From: Rhodococcus marinonascens NBRC 14363
Lineage (GTDB): Bacteria; Actinomycetota; Actinomycetes; Mycobacteriales; Mycobacteriaceae
Assembly: GCF_001894885.1 (NCBI RefSeq)
Contig: NZ_BCXB01000011.1
Span: forward strand, 95,696-159,695
Direction of reading: 5' to 3'
Length of the DNA stretch: 64,000 bases
Shown here piece after piece: positions 23,387 to 32,530 of this stretch. Both the position numbers and the translations under genes were made by a program. Each line of letters starts with the position of its first letter. Within the stretch, counting starts at the first letter, position 1. Under the pieces are notes generated by a model, which saw only the letters and a list, made by a program, of their open reading frames with translations, did no database searches and was not told the DNA's origin.

Positions 23387-25033
23387 ATGACCCCAGACCG
23401 CGAGCACGCAGAATCTGCAGGCACGAGTGGAGTCCCCCGGCGGCTGTTCCTCGGTGGTGCGGGAACACTACTCATGGCGGGCATGGCGGGCGTCGCCTCG
23501 GGTGGGAGGCAACCTGCGGCGGCGGAATCGGTCGGATCGCTACCGTCCCGTCCGAATATCGTGGTGATCATCACCGATCAGGAGCGACATCCTATGCACT
23601 GGCCTGAGGGCTGGGCGGAGCAGAACCTGCCCAACCGCCAGCGGCTCGCGAACCAGGGACTCACCTTCAACCGGGCCTACTGCAACAGCGCGATGTGCTC
23701 GCCGAGCCGTGCCACTTTCTTCACTGGGCTCTATCCCGCACAGCACGGAGTGACCAGCACGTTGACCGAGGGTGGCACGCTTTCGCCATCCGAGCCACAG
23801 CTTCGCCTCAGCGAGCAGAACATGGCCTCACTCCTGGCCTCGGCCGGATACAACGTCCAGTATCGAGGCAAATGGCACCTGAGCAAGAACGCCGACGGCG
23901 GCGAGCCGAACAGTGCCGACCTCGCGGCCTACGGTTTCGACGGATGGGTTCCCCCCGAGTTCGGTCAGGACACGGATCCGGACAACTTCGGTGGCGGCTG
24001 CGTCGACCGCGACCGGAGCGTCGCCGACCAGGCCGCCGACTTCCTCAGGAACGTCGACTCCACTGATAGGAGGCCGTTCGCGCTGATCGTCTCCCTCGCC
24101 AATCCGCACGACATCCTCGCGTACCCACAAACGTGGGATCAGCAGGACGGCGACTGTGACAACTACGGGTCCGCGGCACCCGGCGCGTTCGAGCAGGGGA
24201 TCGATCTACCACCCACCATCGACGAAATGCTCGCACTCAATTACAAACCGAGCGCCCAGGTGCAGTCCCAACTCCTGCTCGCCGCCGCGCTGGGCCCGCT
24301 GGTCGGCGTGGAGGCGATGAAGAACTACGTGAATTTCTATGGGTACGTCCAGAAGGTCGTCGACGACCACCTCGGCACTGTGCTCGACGCACTCGACGCC
24401 ACCCCGGGCATGCGCGACAATTCGGTTGTCGTCAGGATCTCGGACCACGGCGAGATGGGCCTCTCACACGGCGGACTCCGCCAGAAAGTGTTCAACACCT
24501 ATCAGGAAACGACGAACGTGCCGCTGGTCATCAGCAATCCGGTGCTCTTTCCCGGACCCGCAGAAACCGATGCGCTGGCCTCTCTCATCGATGTGATGCC
24601 CACCCTTGCCACCCTTGCCCATGTTCCCGACCGCTCGGCATGGAATTTCCTCGGCACCGATCTCGCACCGGTGATCGCCGAGGCATCCGCACGCCCCGAT
24701 GGCCCCGTCACGCCCGTGCAAGACGTCCTCCACTTCACGTACGACGACCAGAACCCCGGGGCGCCTGACGGCCAGTTCATCGTGCAGCAACCGAGCCACA
24801 TCCGCGCCATCCGGAACGACCGCTGGAAGTACGCCATGTACTTCGACCCCGCAGGCGTCGCTCCCCCGCAGTACGAGCTGTATGACCTGCTCGAAGACCC
24901 GAACGAATTCCACAACCTGGCAGTTCCTGGCAACGTCGGCTACTACGCGCCCGAGCAGGCAGCGAACATGCACGCGCAACTGATTGAAGTCATGGCAGCG
25001 AAGGGGACCACCCCGCCACCCGGAACCTTCTAG
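23387..25033 (+). CDS. Tat-exported sulfatase
   Basis: Sulfate ester hydrolase of the alkaline phosphatase superfamily. A twin-arginine-type signal (RRLFLGGAGTLLMAGMAGVASG) is at residues 15-36. The formylglycine motif CSPSR is at about residue 105; its Cys would be converted by formylglycine-generating enzyme. Metal-site segments are NIVVIITDQERHP and ISDHGEMGLSHGG. 548 residues. No FGE gene or sulfate uptake gene is nearby. The substrate is unknown. Confidence 0.85.
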   Translation: MTPDREHAESAGTSGVPRRLFLGGAGTLLMAGMAGVASGGRQPAAAESVGSLPSRPNIVVIITDQERHPMHWPEGWAEQNLPNRQRLANQGLTFNRAYCNSAMCSPSRATFFTGLYPAQHGVTSTLTEGGTLSPSEPQLRLSEQNMASLLASAGYNVQYRGKWHLSKNADGGEPNSADLAAYGFDGWVPPEFGQDTDPDNFGGGCVDRDRSVADQAADFLRNVDSTDRRPFALIVSLANPHDILAYPQTWDQQDGDCDNYGSAAPGAFEQGIDLPPTIDEMLALNYKPSAQVQSQLLLAAALGPLVGVEAMKNYVNFYGYVQKVVDDHLGTVLDALDATPGMRDNSVVVRISDHGEMGLSHGGLRQKVFNTYQETTNVPLVISNPVLFPGPAETDALASLIDVMPTLATLAHVPDRSAWNFLGTDLAPVIAEASARPDGPVTPVQDVLHFTYDDQNPGAPDGQFIVQQPSHIRAIRNDRWKYAMYFDPAGVAPPQYELYDLLEDPNEFHNLAVPGNVGYYAPEQAANMHAQLIEVMAAKGTTPPPGTF

Positions 25034-25176
25034 CCCGAGCCGAGATCCACGCCGCACGTTCCGACAAGGAATCGACCTCGTCGAGACACTGGACGACGGA
25101 ATCCGATTCGCAACAATGCGTCTCGACGCCCAAGTGATGAACGCACCAACACCCTGAGGCTCGCTATGCTTCGCCG

Positions 25177-26085
25177 ATGAAATTCGCGCGAGTGCCTGCC
25201 CGTTTTCTCCTTGCCACGTTTGTCGCGGCAGTTTCCACGGCGGTAGCGTCTCCCCCGCTCGCGCCGGCTGAGGCGTCGAACGCTATCGCGACGGCCTGCG
25301 GAACGCCTTTGACTGCGGCCGATATCGGCCGCATAGTCGCGCTGTCCGACATCTCGACGCTTCCTGCCGCCGCTTCACTGGACCGCCTCGAGGAAGAAGT
25401 CGCACGCCACGAAGCGATTACGGCGATCCTCGTCCGTCATCGCGACCGGCGAGGACTGTTCTCTCTCGGCCTGGACGCCGTCGAACGTACGGCCGTCATG
25501 CCGATGCAACGCGACCCCGCCGCCTTCGTCAATCGGGACTGGGGGCACGCGGTCAGTTCCGACCTGCTGCGCCGCTATCTCGTCAATCTGCACGCCGAGT
25601 TCACCGGTGCACCGGTCGAGCCCCATTGGGCGCAGTACTTCACGATGAGTAAACAGTGCGAAGCGCGACCGGCAGAGGTCGCCATGATGGGATACAACGC
25701 GCATCTCACGGTCGATCTGGCGTATGCCGTCGCAACTGCGGCGACCACCCGGGCCGATGTTCCCGACTACTACCGGATTGTGGATTCGATTGCGCTCCAG
25801 GCGGACACGATCGTCGAAGGAACCCGAGACGTCTACGGCGCCGACCTGGGGCCACTGTGGCGCTTCTACCTTCTCGGTGAGGGCCTCGACCGACTGTCAA
25901 GCGAGGATGTCTCATCCGAGTTTCTCCTACGTGCTGCAGACGGCGGATACAACACCCTCACGCTCGCTCACGGTTTCGCACTGAAAGACCCCCGGACCGC
26001 GGCGACCGCCGAGACGACGATCGGCATGCTGCACCAGGCGAACAACAAGGCCATCGGGGTCCTGTCGGATCTTGGCGGGCTGTGA
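25177..26085 (+). CDS. Secreted DUF5995-like protein
   Basis: 302 residues with an N-terminal signal peptide (hydrophobic FLLATFVAAVSTAVASPPLA, cleavage near ASPPLAPAEA). The body is helical with VNRDWGHAVSSDLLRRYLVN, then YNAHLTVDLAYAVA, resembling DUF5995 proteins; this family call is from memory of the motif. Four Cys, some possibly forming disulfides outside the cell. Follows the sulfatase by about 140 bases on the same strand. Function unknown. Confidence 0.6.
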   Translation: MKFARVPARFLLATFVAAVSTAVASPPLAPAEASNAIATACGTPLTAADIGRIVALSDISTLPAAASLDRLEEEVARHEAITAILVRHRDRRGLFSLGLDAVERTAVMPMQRDPAAFVNRDWGHAVSSDLLRRYLVNLHAEFTGAPVEPHWAQYFTMSKQCEARPAEVAMMGYNAHLTVDLAYAVATAATTRADVPDYYRIVDSIALQADTIVEGTRDVYGADLGPLWRFYLLGEGLDRLSSEDVSSEFLLRAADGGYNTLTLAHGFALKDPRTAATAETTIGMLHQANNKAIGVLSDLGGL

Positions 26086-26171
26086 CGGAAGCATTCGCTC
26101 CACGGGTGGTTGAAGACGCTCGAAGATCTCAGCCCCTGCAGCAACCTGCACACACGTGATGTACTGATTGC

Positions 26172-26630
26172 ATGCCGCTCAATGGTGAATACGAACCGAG
26201 CCCGTCGAAGTTTTTCGTGGGTGAGCAACAAGTAGTTGTGGCCGATCAGGTCGAGCGCTATGAGGAATCCCAAGGTGCGGAGGGTGCAGTCACCCGAGGC
26301 GCGCCCATCGTGGTGTTGACGAGTAGGGGCGCAAGGTCCGGCAAACTCCGTAAGACCCCATTGGCGCGCATCGAGCACGCCGCCGAGTATGCGATTGTGG
26401 CCGCGCACCGCGGCGCGGCGAAGCATCCCGACTGGTATTACAACCTGCTCGCCGATCCTCACGTCGAACTGCAAGACGCTACGACGAAACGAGACATGAT
26501 CGCCCGCGAGGTCACCGGAGACGAGAAGGCGGCATGGTGGGACCGCGCGTTGCGGGTCATCCCGGTGATTGCCGAATACCAAGAAAAGGCTGACCGCGAG
26601 ATCCCTGTTTTCGTTCTCACGGTTCAGTAG
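26172..26630 (+). CDS. Deazaflavin-dependent nitroreductase-family protein
   Basis: 152 residues of the split-barrel Ddn/DDOR family that uses coenzyme F420 in mycobacteria and relatives. Visible hallmarks: GAPIVVLTSRGARSGKLRKTPL (phosphate-contacting Arg/Lys), then HRGAAKHPDWYYNLLADPHVEL and the C-terminal YQEKADREIPVFVLT. Likely a reductase of unsaturated or nitro compounds; substrate unknown. Stand-alone, with no F420 biosynthesis gene nearby. Confidence 0.88.
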   Translation: MPLNGEYEPSPSKFFVGEQQVVVADQVERYEESQGAEGAVTRGAPIVVLTSRGARSGKLRKTPLARIEHAAEYAIVAAHRGAAKHPDWYYNLLADPHVELQDATTKRDMIAREVTGDEKAAWWDRALRVIPVIAEYQEKADREIPVFVLTVQ

Positions 26631-26888
26631 AGAGTGCCGCTCAGTAGAGAGAAAGTGAAAGGGATTGCATTGCAACCCCTTTACCAAGCGATCACCCCGG
26701 CTGGCCGGAAGAAACTCCACCCGGTCGCCCTGCTGCCGGCCCTCACATTTCAGGACCGTCACCGTGGTTCGTTCGTCAGTATCGTGGAGGAGTCTCCGGG
26801 GTTGCCTCGGACCCACCCCGCCGTTTGCGACGTCGTCGGTCCCCTGATCTCGGTCGACATGACTGTCCGCTCGAGAGAGGCAAGAACT

Positions 26889-28349
26889 GTGGCTGGATCC
26901 AAGACATTGAGGCGGCGCACATGGGTCGCGGGAGTGCTCGCCGCGACAGTAGGAGTTGCGGCGGCGTGCTCCACGACTACCGACGAACCCGACCAGGCAC
27001 CGCCCGCGTCCAACGACAGCGGGGTCGTGCAGGCTCCCGCTCTCGCCGGAGAGGGCCTGCCGATCTCTTCGCAAGACCGCGTCTACACCGCGGACCAGAC
27101 CTCGAACACGGTCAGCGTCATCAACCCGGCCACGAACGAGGTCCTGGGTTCGATCGCCCTTGGGTCGCAGCGCCTCGACGGCATTCTGGGGCCGCAGTAC
27201 GTCTCGAACATCGATGTGCACGGTCTCGGCTTCTCGCAGGACGGCAAACATCTCGGCGTCGTCAGCGTCACCACCAACACGGTGACCATCATCAACACCG
27301 AAGACAACAGCATCGCAAATCAGACCTATGTGGGCCGGGCCCCGCACGAGGGGTTCTTCACCCCGGACGGCAGCGAGTTCTGGGTCTCGGACCGGGCGCT
27401 GTCACAGGTCGACATCGTCGACGTCGCCAACGGCGGGGTCACCGGACACATCGAGACCGGCGACGGGCCGTCCAAGGTGCTCTTCAGTCCCGACGGACAA
27501 ACGGCCTACGTCAATCACATCCGCTCCGCGACGGTCGACGTCGTGGACGTCGCCTCCAAGCAGGTCACGTCCGTGATCGACGGACTTGCCGACCCGATGT
27601 CCTCCGACTTCGGGCTCTCTCCTGACGGCAACGAACTGTGGGCGCCGCACAAGGGCATCGGGAAAGCCAGCATCATCGACACCAACTCGGGCACTGTCAA
27701 GGCCATCATCGACACCGGCCCGGACGTCAACCACGCGAACTTCGTGACCACCGACGAGGGTGACCTGGTCTACCTCACTGTGGGCGGCACCAACGAGATC
27801 CAGGTCTACCGGCGCACGTCCGAAGGACCACCGGAACTGATCCACACCATCATGTCGGGCGGGACCGAACCCCACGGCGTGTGGCCCAGCCCCGACAACA
27901 CCCGCGTCTATGCAGTCAACGAGCACTCCGACAGCGTCTCGGTGATCGACACCGCGACGCAATCGGTCATCGACACCCTCGACACCGGCCAGGAGGGGCA
28001 GGCCCTCGTCTACGTTGCCAATGCGGTACCGACCGGCGACGGCACCGAGAACCTCACCCAGCAGGGCATCGGCGCACGCGTCGAGAACGCTGACATCCCG
28101 TTGACCGGACCGGGCTACGCGCGGGTCACGGTCCGTGACGTCGACGGACAAGACATGTTCAGCATCGACGGCGCCGGGCTGATGCCGGACACCACCTACA
28201 CCGCCAGCGCCGACCTGAACGGCGCGAGCGTGCCTCTGCTCTCGTTCACCACCAACGACATCGGCTACGAGATGCAGGCGGCCTCGTTCACGCAATTCTT
28301 CGGCAACTACGACATCAACAGTGTCAGGATCACTCCGCAGGCCGGCTGA
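26889..28349 (+). CDS. YVTN-type beta-propeller lipoprotein
   Basis: About 486 residues. The GTG at 26889 has GAGAGAGG eight bases upstream; an ATG at 26859 lacks one. RRRTWVAGVLAATVGVAAAC is a lipoprotein signal with the lipidated Cys about 26 residues in. Seven or so blades follow (repeats such as TVSVINPATNEVLGSI, SVSVIDTATQSVIDTLDTG). A C-terminal beta domain of about 110 residues comes last. A surface binding or scaffolding role is likely; ligand unknown. Confidence 0.8.
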   Translation: MAGSKTLRRRTWVAGVLAATVGVAAACSTTTDEPDQAPPASNDSGVVQAPALAGEGLPISSQDRVYTADQTSNTVSVINPATNEVLGSIALGSQRLDGILGPQYVSNIDVHGLGFSQDGKHLGVVSVTTNTVTIINTEDNSIANQTYVGRAPHEGFFTPDGSEFWVSDRALSQVDIVDVANGGVTGHIETGDGPSKVLFSPDGQTAYVNHIRSATVDVVDVASKQVTSVIDGLADPMSSDFGLSPDGNELWAPHKGIGKASIIDTNSGTVKAIIDTGPDVNHANFVTTDEGDLVYLTVGGTNEIQVYRRTSEGPPELIHTIMSGGTEPHGVWPSPDNTRVYAVNEHSDSVSVIDTATQSVIDTLDTGQEGQALVYVANAVPTGDGTENLTQQGIGARVENADIPLTGPGYARVTVRDVDGQDMFSIDGAGLMPDTTYTASADLNGASVPLLSFTTNDIGYEMQAASFTQFFGNYDINSVRITPQAG

Positions 28350-28473
28350 CTCTGCGCTGTTCCTCTGCGGGATCTCGACTCGACGTCCCCCTTCGTGACG
28401 ACAGCTGGTCCGACGTCGTCGGCCGCCGTTCGTCTTGGGCTGCAATCCCGGCAGACGGAGGCATGATGGGCGG

Positions 28474-29829
28474 ATGACGACGGTGGAACCGGCGGTTCTG
28501 GGCCAACTCATCGACGCGCTGCCCGACGGCGCGGTTCTCACCGATCCGGACCTGACCGCCGGCTACCGCCACGATTGGTCCGCCGACCCGAATGCCGGCA
28601 CCCCGATCGCAGTGGTTCGCGCCACCTGCGCCGAGGATGTGCAGGCCGCGATGCGGTGGGCATCACGGCACCGGGTGCCGGTGGTTCCGCGCGGCGTAGG
28701 CTCGGGGGTATCGGGTGGGTGCAGCGCCGTCGACGGAGGCATTGTCCTGAGCACCGAACGGATGAGGGCGGTCACCATCGATCCGGTCGCCCGCGTCGCG
28801 GTCTGCGGGCCCGGACTGCTCAACACGGAGGTGAAGAAGGCCGCCGCCGAGCACGGGCTCTGGGTACCCACCGGACCCGTCGTTGGTCGAGATCTGCTCG
28901 ATTGGCGGCAACGCGGCCACCAACGCGGGCGGGTTGTGCTGCGTCAAGTACGTCGTGACCACCGACTACGTGCTCGGCATGCAGGTCGTCCTCGCCGACG
29001 GCACCGCCCTCCGTCTCGCCGGACTGTCGTTGACGAAGCTGTTCGTCGGCAGCGAGGGCATGCTCGGGATCATCACCGAACTCACGCTGCGGTTGATCCC
29101 GGCGCAACCGCCCGCGGCGACCGTCGTCGCATCGTTCCCGTCGGTCGAGTCCGCCGCCGACGCCGTCCTCGCCATCACCGGTCAGATCCGTCCCGCGATG
29201 CTCGAATTCATGGACCATGCCAGCATCAACGCGGTCGAGGACGCCGTCCGCATGGGTTTGGACCGGGGCGCCCGCGCACTGTTGCTCGCCCAATCCGATA
29301 CCCCGGCGCAGCCGGTGCGCGGGAAATCGAGACTATCGTTACCGCCTGCACAACACACTGCGCGACAGAGGTGTTCGCCACCGACGATGCCGCGGAGGGC
29401 GAGGCGTTCACCGCCGCACGACGATCCATGCTCCCCGCACTGCTGGCGATGGGCAGTGCGCTGCTCGAGGACGTCGGCGTCCCGATGCGGCAGCTGACCG
29501 CCCCTATCACCGGCATCGAGGCGATCGCCGCGGACTGCGGCATCGTAATCTGCACCGTCGCGCATGCCGGCGACGGCAACGCCCACCCCATGATCGTCTT
29601 CGACCCCACCGACTCCGACACGACCGAACGCGCCCACGTCGTTTTCAGCCGCATCATGGCCCTCGCAATCGGCGTGGGCGGGACAATCACCGGCGAACAC
29701 GGCATCGGGCGACTCAAGCGGGACTGGCTGCCGAGGCAACTCGGCGGGGACGTCATGGAATTGAACCGGCGCATCAAGGCGGCACTGGATCCGATAGGGA
29801 TCCTCAATCCGGGCGCGGCTCTCGCCTGA
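28474..29829 (+). pseudogene. Glycolate-oxidase-type FAD-linked oxidase (GlcD-like), broken by two frameshifts
   Basis: N-terminal PCMH-type FAD domain (VVPRGVGSGVSGGCSAVDGG) reads in frame to about 28870. One extra G there moves the coding sense to another frame (VEICSIGGNAATNAGG...SLTKLFVGSEGMLGII). Near 29320 a compensating shift restores the first frame for the C-terminal part (VAHAGDGNAHP, TGEHGIGRLKR). The segment before LTKLFVGSEG is also shorter than in relatives. The frame has no stop throughout, so a protein could be made, but about 150 central residues would be nonsense. Confidence 0.8.
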
Positions 29830-30449
29830 CCTCGGTCACCGCATCGGCGATTTCAGGGTCGACGCCGTTGCGTCGCCTGGGAACGACCGGCGCTGTTGAT
29901 GAGGTGGGAACCGGTTAGGGTGTCACCGCGTCATATCAGTGGAGGGCAGGGTGAGGGCCGCGTCGTGTCGAGGGGGGATTTGTGAACGAGCTGATCTAAT
30001 GTGCCGAATCCGGAATACTTCCAGGGCGACGAGTGGAGCCCTGAACGGTTGTACGAGCTTGCTCAGTCGATGACTCCGGCGTCCATCGAGATGGTGCAGC
30101 GCACGTGGTGTGGGCTCGGTGAGGACACTGCCGCGCAGATCCTCGCTTTCGTCGACGGGATCAGGCGAGAAATCGGCACCAGTTGGCAAGGTAGCGCGGC
30201 GAACAACGCGGACAGCGAAGCGAGCGACTACGCGAGAACCGCCGATCCGACGAGATCACAGCTCGACGGGGTGGCGAGCGCACTCGATCCGATCTACCAG
30301 GCCGCTACCCAACTCAAGGCGGGAGCGGTACCGGACGTTCAAGGCCTGAACTGGTATGACAACCTGACGCCCTGGTTGTCGAATGCGGACCAGGAGTACT
30401 ATCCGCCGCCACGCCGAGGGACTCGAAGCGATGAACACCATCGAGACTT
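29829..30449 (+). repeat. Direct repeat of about 620 bp, copy 1
   Basis: Homologous over its whole length to 34351-34971, same orientation. It covers the upstream region (shared GATGAGGTGGGAACCGG and GGGTGTCA), the ribosome site and the WXG-domain coding sequence. It ends where the two downstream sequences diverge after codons for MNTI. Similarity is high but not perfect, so the duplication is not recent. Confidence 0.8.
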
Positions 30450-30480
30450 GGGCTCGGGTCGCTGTCCAGGCTCGCAATGA
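29968..30480 (+). pseudogene. Broken WXG-domain type VII secretion substrate
   Basis: Counterpart of the gene at 34509. The expected start GTG AAC GAG behind GAGGGGGG runs into a stop after five codons, and the rest continues in another frame (NPEYFQGDEWSPERL..., with the WXG motif in SWQGSAANNA). One extra C after the codons for QEYY shifts the frame again, giving a short meaningless end. The GTG at 30001 lacks a ribosome site, so expression of the remaining piece is doubtful. Confidence 0.75.
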
Positions 30481-30691
30481 CCTTGCTCATGCCGGCCGGA
30501 CCCACCGACAGTCAATGGACGAACTGATCGCGGTGGCCGAGGCGTGCAGCGCACTCGTCACTCTGTGTCTGCTTCAGCAGATCGGCATCAAGGCCGATCG
30601 GTGGCGCGAGATTGTGCAGGACAACCCTGGTTTGCGGTTCGCCGCCGAGCAAGCCGCCGATCACTTGAACTCGTCGACCGCCGACCGGTGA
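30446..30691 (+). pseudogene. HEPN-like C-terminal fragment fused to the WXG remnant
   Basis: Directly after the shared MNTI codons a new sequence begins, about 80 residues: VAVQARNDLAHAGRTHRQ, then a helical leucine-rich end with ALVTLCLLQQIGI. R-N-x3-H (RNDLAH) fits the HEPN ribonuclease motif. The following hydrophobic helix resembles the C-terminus of ApeA-like HEPN proteins (family call by eye). It is in frame with the undamaged WXG reading, so it may once have been a fusion, or the tail of a deleted gene. No start or ribosome site of its own is seen. Confidence 0.45.
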
Positions 30692-30966
30692 TTCGCTGTG
30701 CTCATTGTCTTCGCCTCCGTTGACCGCCTTCACTTACACACCGATCCGCTTCGGCTGTCGAGTGGGCCGGACTGACTCTTTACGAGATCATCCGTGCGCT
30801 CGGGGCAATTCGATGGTGGTGACCGTGACCCGCGAGCCCAATCCTTCGGTTGTGGCGTCGGTGCCCCGCCGCCCCCTTGTGACGACTGCGCCGACGCGGA
30901 TGGGGGCTTCGGCCACCTCAAGGTTCGGCGTGTGGGGAGCTGATTAGGTTGCCCGGTGGGGCCGGT

Positions 30967-31512
30967 TCAATTGGTGGTGATGGTCAGCCCGACATTGATG
31001 ACGGTGACGTCGACCTCGAGGTCACCGGCCTGATCGAGCAGTGTAGTCACGGTCAGCTGTGTCAGATACTGCTGGGAACCGTGGGTGATGACGACGTAGC
31101 GGGTGGTGGCGGACAGTGTCCATTTTTCGACCGTGTAGACGCCCCGCACGAACGCCGATGGGTAGCCCTGATACGGAACGCGATTCGACTCGTATTCGCG
31201 CCAGTCCGGCAGGCGCCGGGAGTCGGCGAAGGCACAGTCCAACAGTTGTTCGGCGTCAACAGTCGTGGAGAGTTCGCCGTGCAGGAGCACGGCGTTGGGG
31301 CACCAATTCTCGGTGGTGTGAGTGGGACTGGCGAGGACGGTGTAGGCGCCGGGCACTGCTTCAGGTGGCGCGGAAACCCAACCGGGGAGTTGAGGAATCG
31401 CCACGGTCACCGGATCGGTGGCGTCCGCGTGGCAGGGCGTGCACGACACCTGGTGAGCGTCGAAGTATTCCCGCACCGTCATCGTGTCCGACCAGGTGGG
31501 GAGTTCAGACAT
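30967..31512 (-). CDS. LpqN/LpqT-like protein without signal peptide
   Basis: 181 residues. The pattern PGWVSAPPEAVPGAYTVL, WCPNAVLLHGELS, DAEQLLDCAFADSRRLPDW and YLTQLTVTTLLDQAGDLE fits the LpqN/LpqT family of small mycobacterial lipoproteins. Here no signal sequence or lipobox is present, so the protein should stay in the cytoplasm unless carried by another route. Its start overlaps the membrane-protein gene by eight bases; last gene of the leftward cassette. Role unknown, perhaps with the effector. Confidence 0.65.
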   Translation of the reverse strand: MSELPTWSDTMTVREYFDAHQVSCTPCHADATDPVTVAIPQLPGWVSAPPEAVPGAYTVLASPTHTTENWCPNAVLLHGELSTTVDAEQLLDCAFADSRRLPDWREYESNRVPYQGYPSAFVRGVYTVEKWTLSATTRYVVITHGSQQYLTQLTVTTLLDQAGDLEVDVTVINVGLTITTN

Positions 31513-32413
31513 CGGAACCCGCCTTATTCGCCAGGCGTGCGGCGTGGAATCGTTCGCGTAGCGGTGGGGGCGTGAGGAGTTCGCGGGCGTCAGGCCGGGC
31601 GACGATGTCGCGTTGATCGGGGTTGTCCTTGAGGAAGCGGAGTAGGGACAGCAGGGTGTTCGGCTCGGCGACGAGTTGATGGGCCATTACTGTGATCTCG
31701 TTCTCCGCGTCGAATTTCAGTTGCTGTCCAGCGGGAATGGGCGTGGTCGATCGCAGTGTGATGCGGGGGTTGCGTTCCTCGGTCCGTCCGGTCCCGGTGA
31801 CCAGTTCGTCTGCCGAAATTTGTGCGATGTCATCCCACAGGAGAAAGGCGTCATGGGTCTTGGAGGACAGTCCCCACCACTGCCGGACGTAGCGGCGGAC
31901 CCCGGTCGGATAGATGCTGAACTCGGTGACATTGCGAACTAGCAGCAGGAACGCGGCAACTGCCAGCGCGCCGCCGCCGCAGATCGCCATGAAGATTGCG
32001 CCGCCTTTGGTGTCACGTCCCCCAGGCAACAGGGTTTCAGCGACGCCGAAGTACCAGGTGATTGCTGCGGACAGGCAGAAGACGCTGCAGGCCCCGAGGC
32101 TGATGATGAGAAAGGGAACAGTGTGTCCCATTGGAATCCGGATTCCGGTCGCGTGTTGATCGACGATTGGGGCGATCCTGCGTGACCGACGAAGTGAACG
32201 GAACCCAGCCTTTTCGAGACCGATGATCGAGACACTTCCCATGACGACCGCCATCCCGGCCCCAACAACGACAACTCCGACTTCCGAACGCTGGCCAGCC
32301 TCGATCGCGACGCTGATCACGACGGCCATGAACATGAGCATGAACGTTGCGACGACGAGTGGCCCGACGCGAAAGCTTTGTGGCCAGTGTGGTTTTCCGT
32401 AGATTGTGGGCAA
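31505..32413 (-). CDS. Polytopic membrane protein, possible immunity protein
   Basis: 302 residues with four hydrophobic segments: about 18-37, 44-65, 98-122 and 135-158. A soluble C-terminal half of about 140 residues follows (SIYPTGVRRYVRQWWGL, KTHDAFLLWDDIAQI). No recognised enzyme motif. It lies between the glycine-zipper ESX protein and the LpqN-like gene on the same strand, the position expected for a membrane immunity protein of a pore-forming effector. That role is an inference from context. Confidence 0.65.
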   Translation of the reverse strand: MPTIYGKPHWPQSFRVGPLVVATFMLMFMAVVISVAIEAGQRSEVGVVVVGAGMAVVMGSVSIIGLEKAGFRSLRRSRRIAPIVDQHATGIRIPMGHTVPFLIISLGACSVFCLSAAITWYFGVAETLLPGGRDTKGGAIFMAICGGGALAVAAFLLLVRNVTEFSIYPTGVRRYVRQWWGLSSKTHDAFLLWDDIAQISADELVTGTGRTEERNPRITLRSTTPIPAGQQLKFDAENEITVMAHQLVAEPNTLLSLLRFLKDNPDQRDIVARPDARELLTPPPLRERFHAARLANKAGSDV

Positions 32414-32530
32414 CGATCGCGAATCGGGGCTATTTCCTGATTTGATTTCTTGCCACCCTTCAAGAGTCTCGGCATTGTTCCGGGTCGCTCTGGTTGGAAA
32501 TGCAAAACCTGCGATAACGAGTGGCGAGTA

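Noticed and set aside
25968..27347. Leftward 459-codon frame opposite the nitroreductase homologue and propeller gene
   Set aside because: The plus-strand genes have clear domains, a lipobox and ribosome site; the antisense frame has none.
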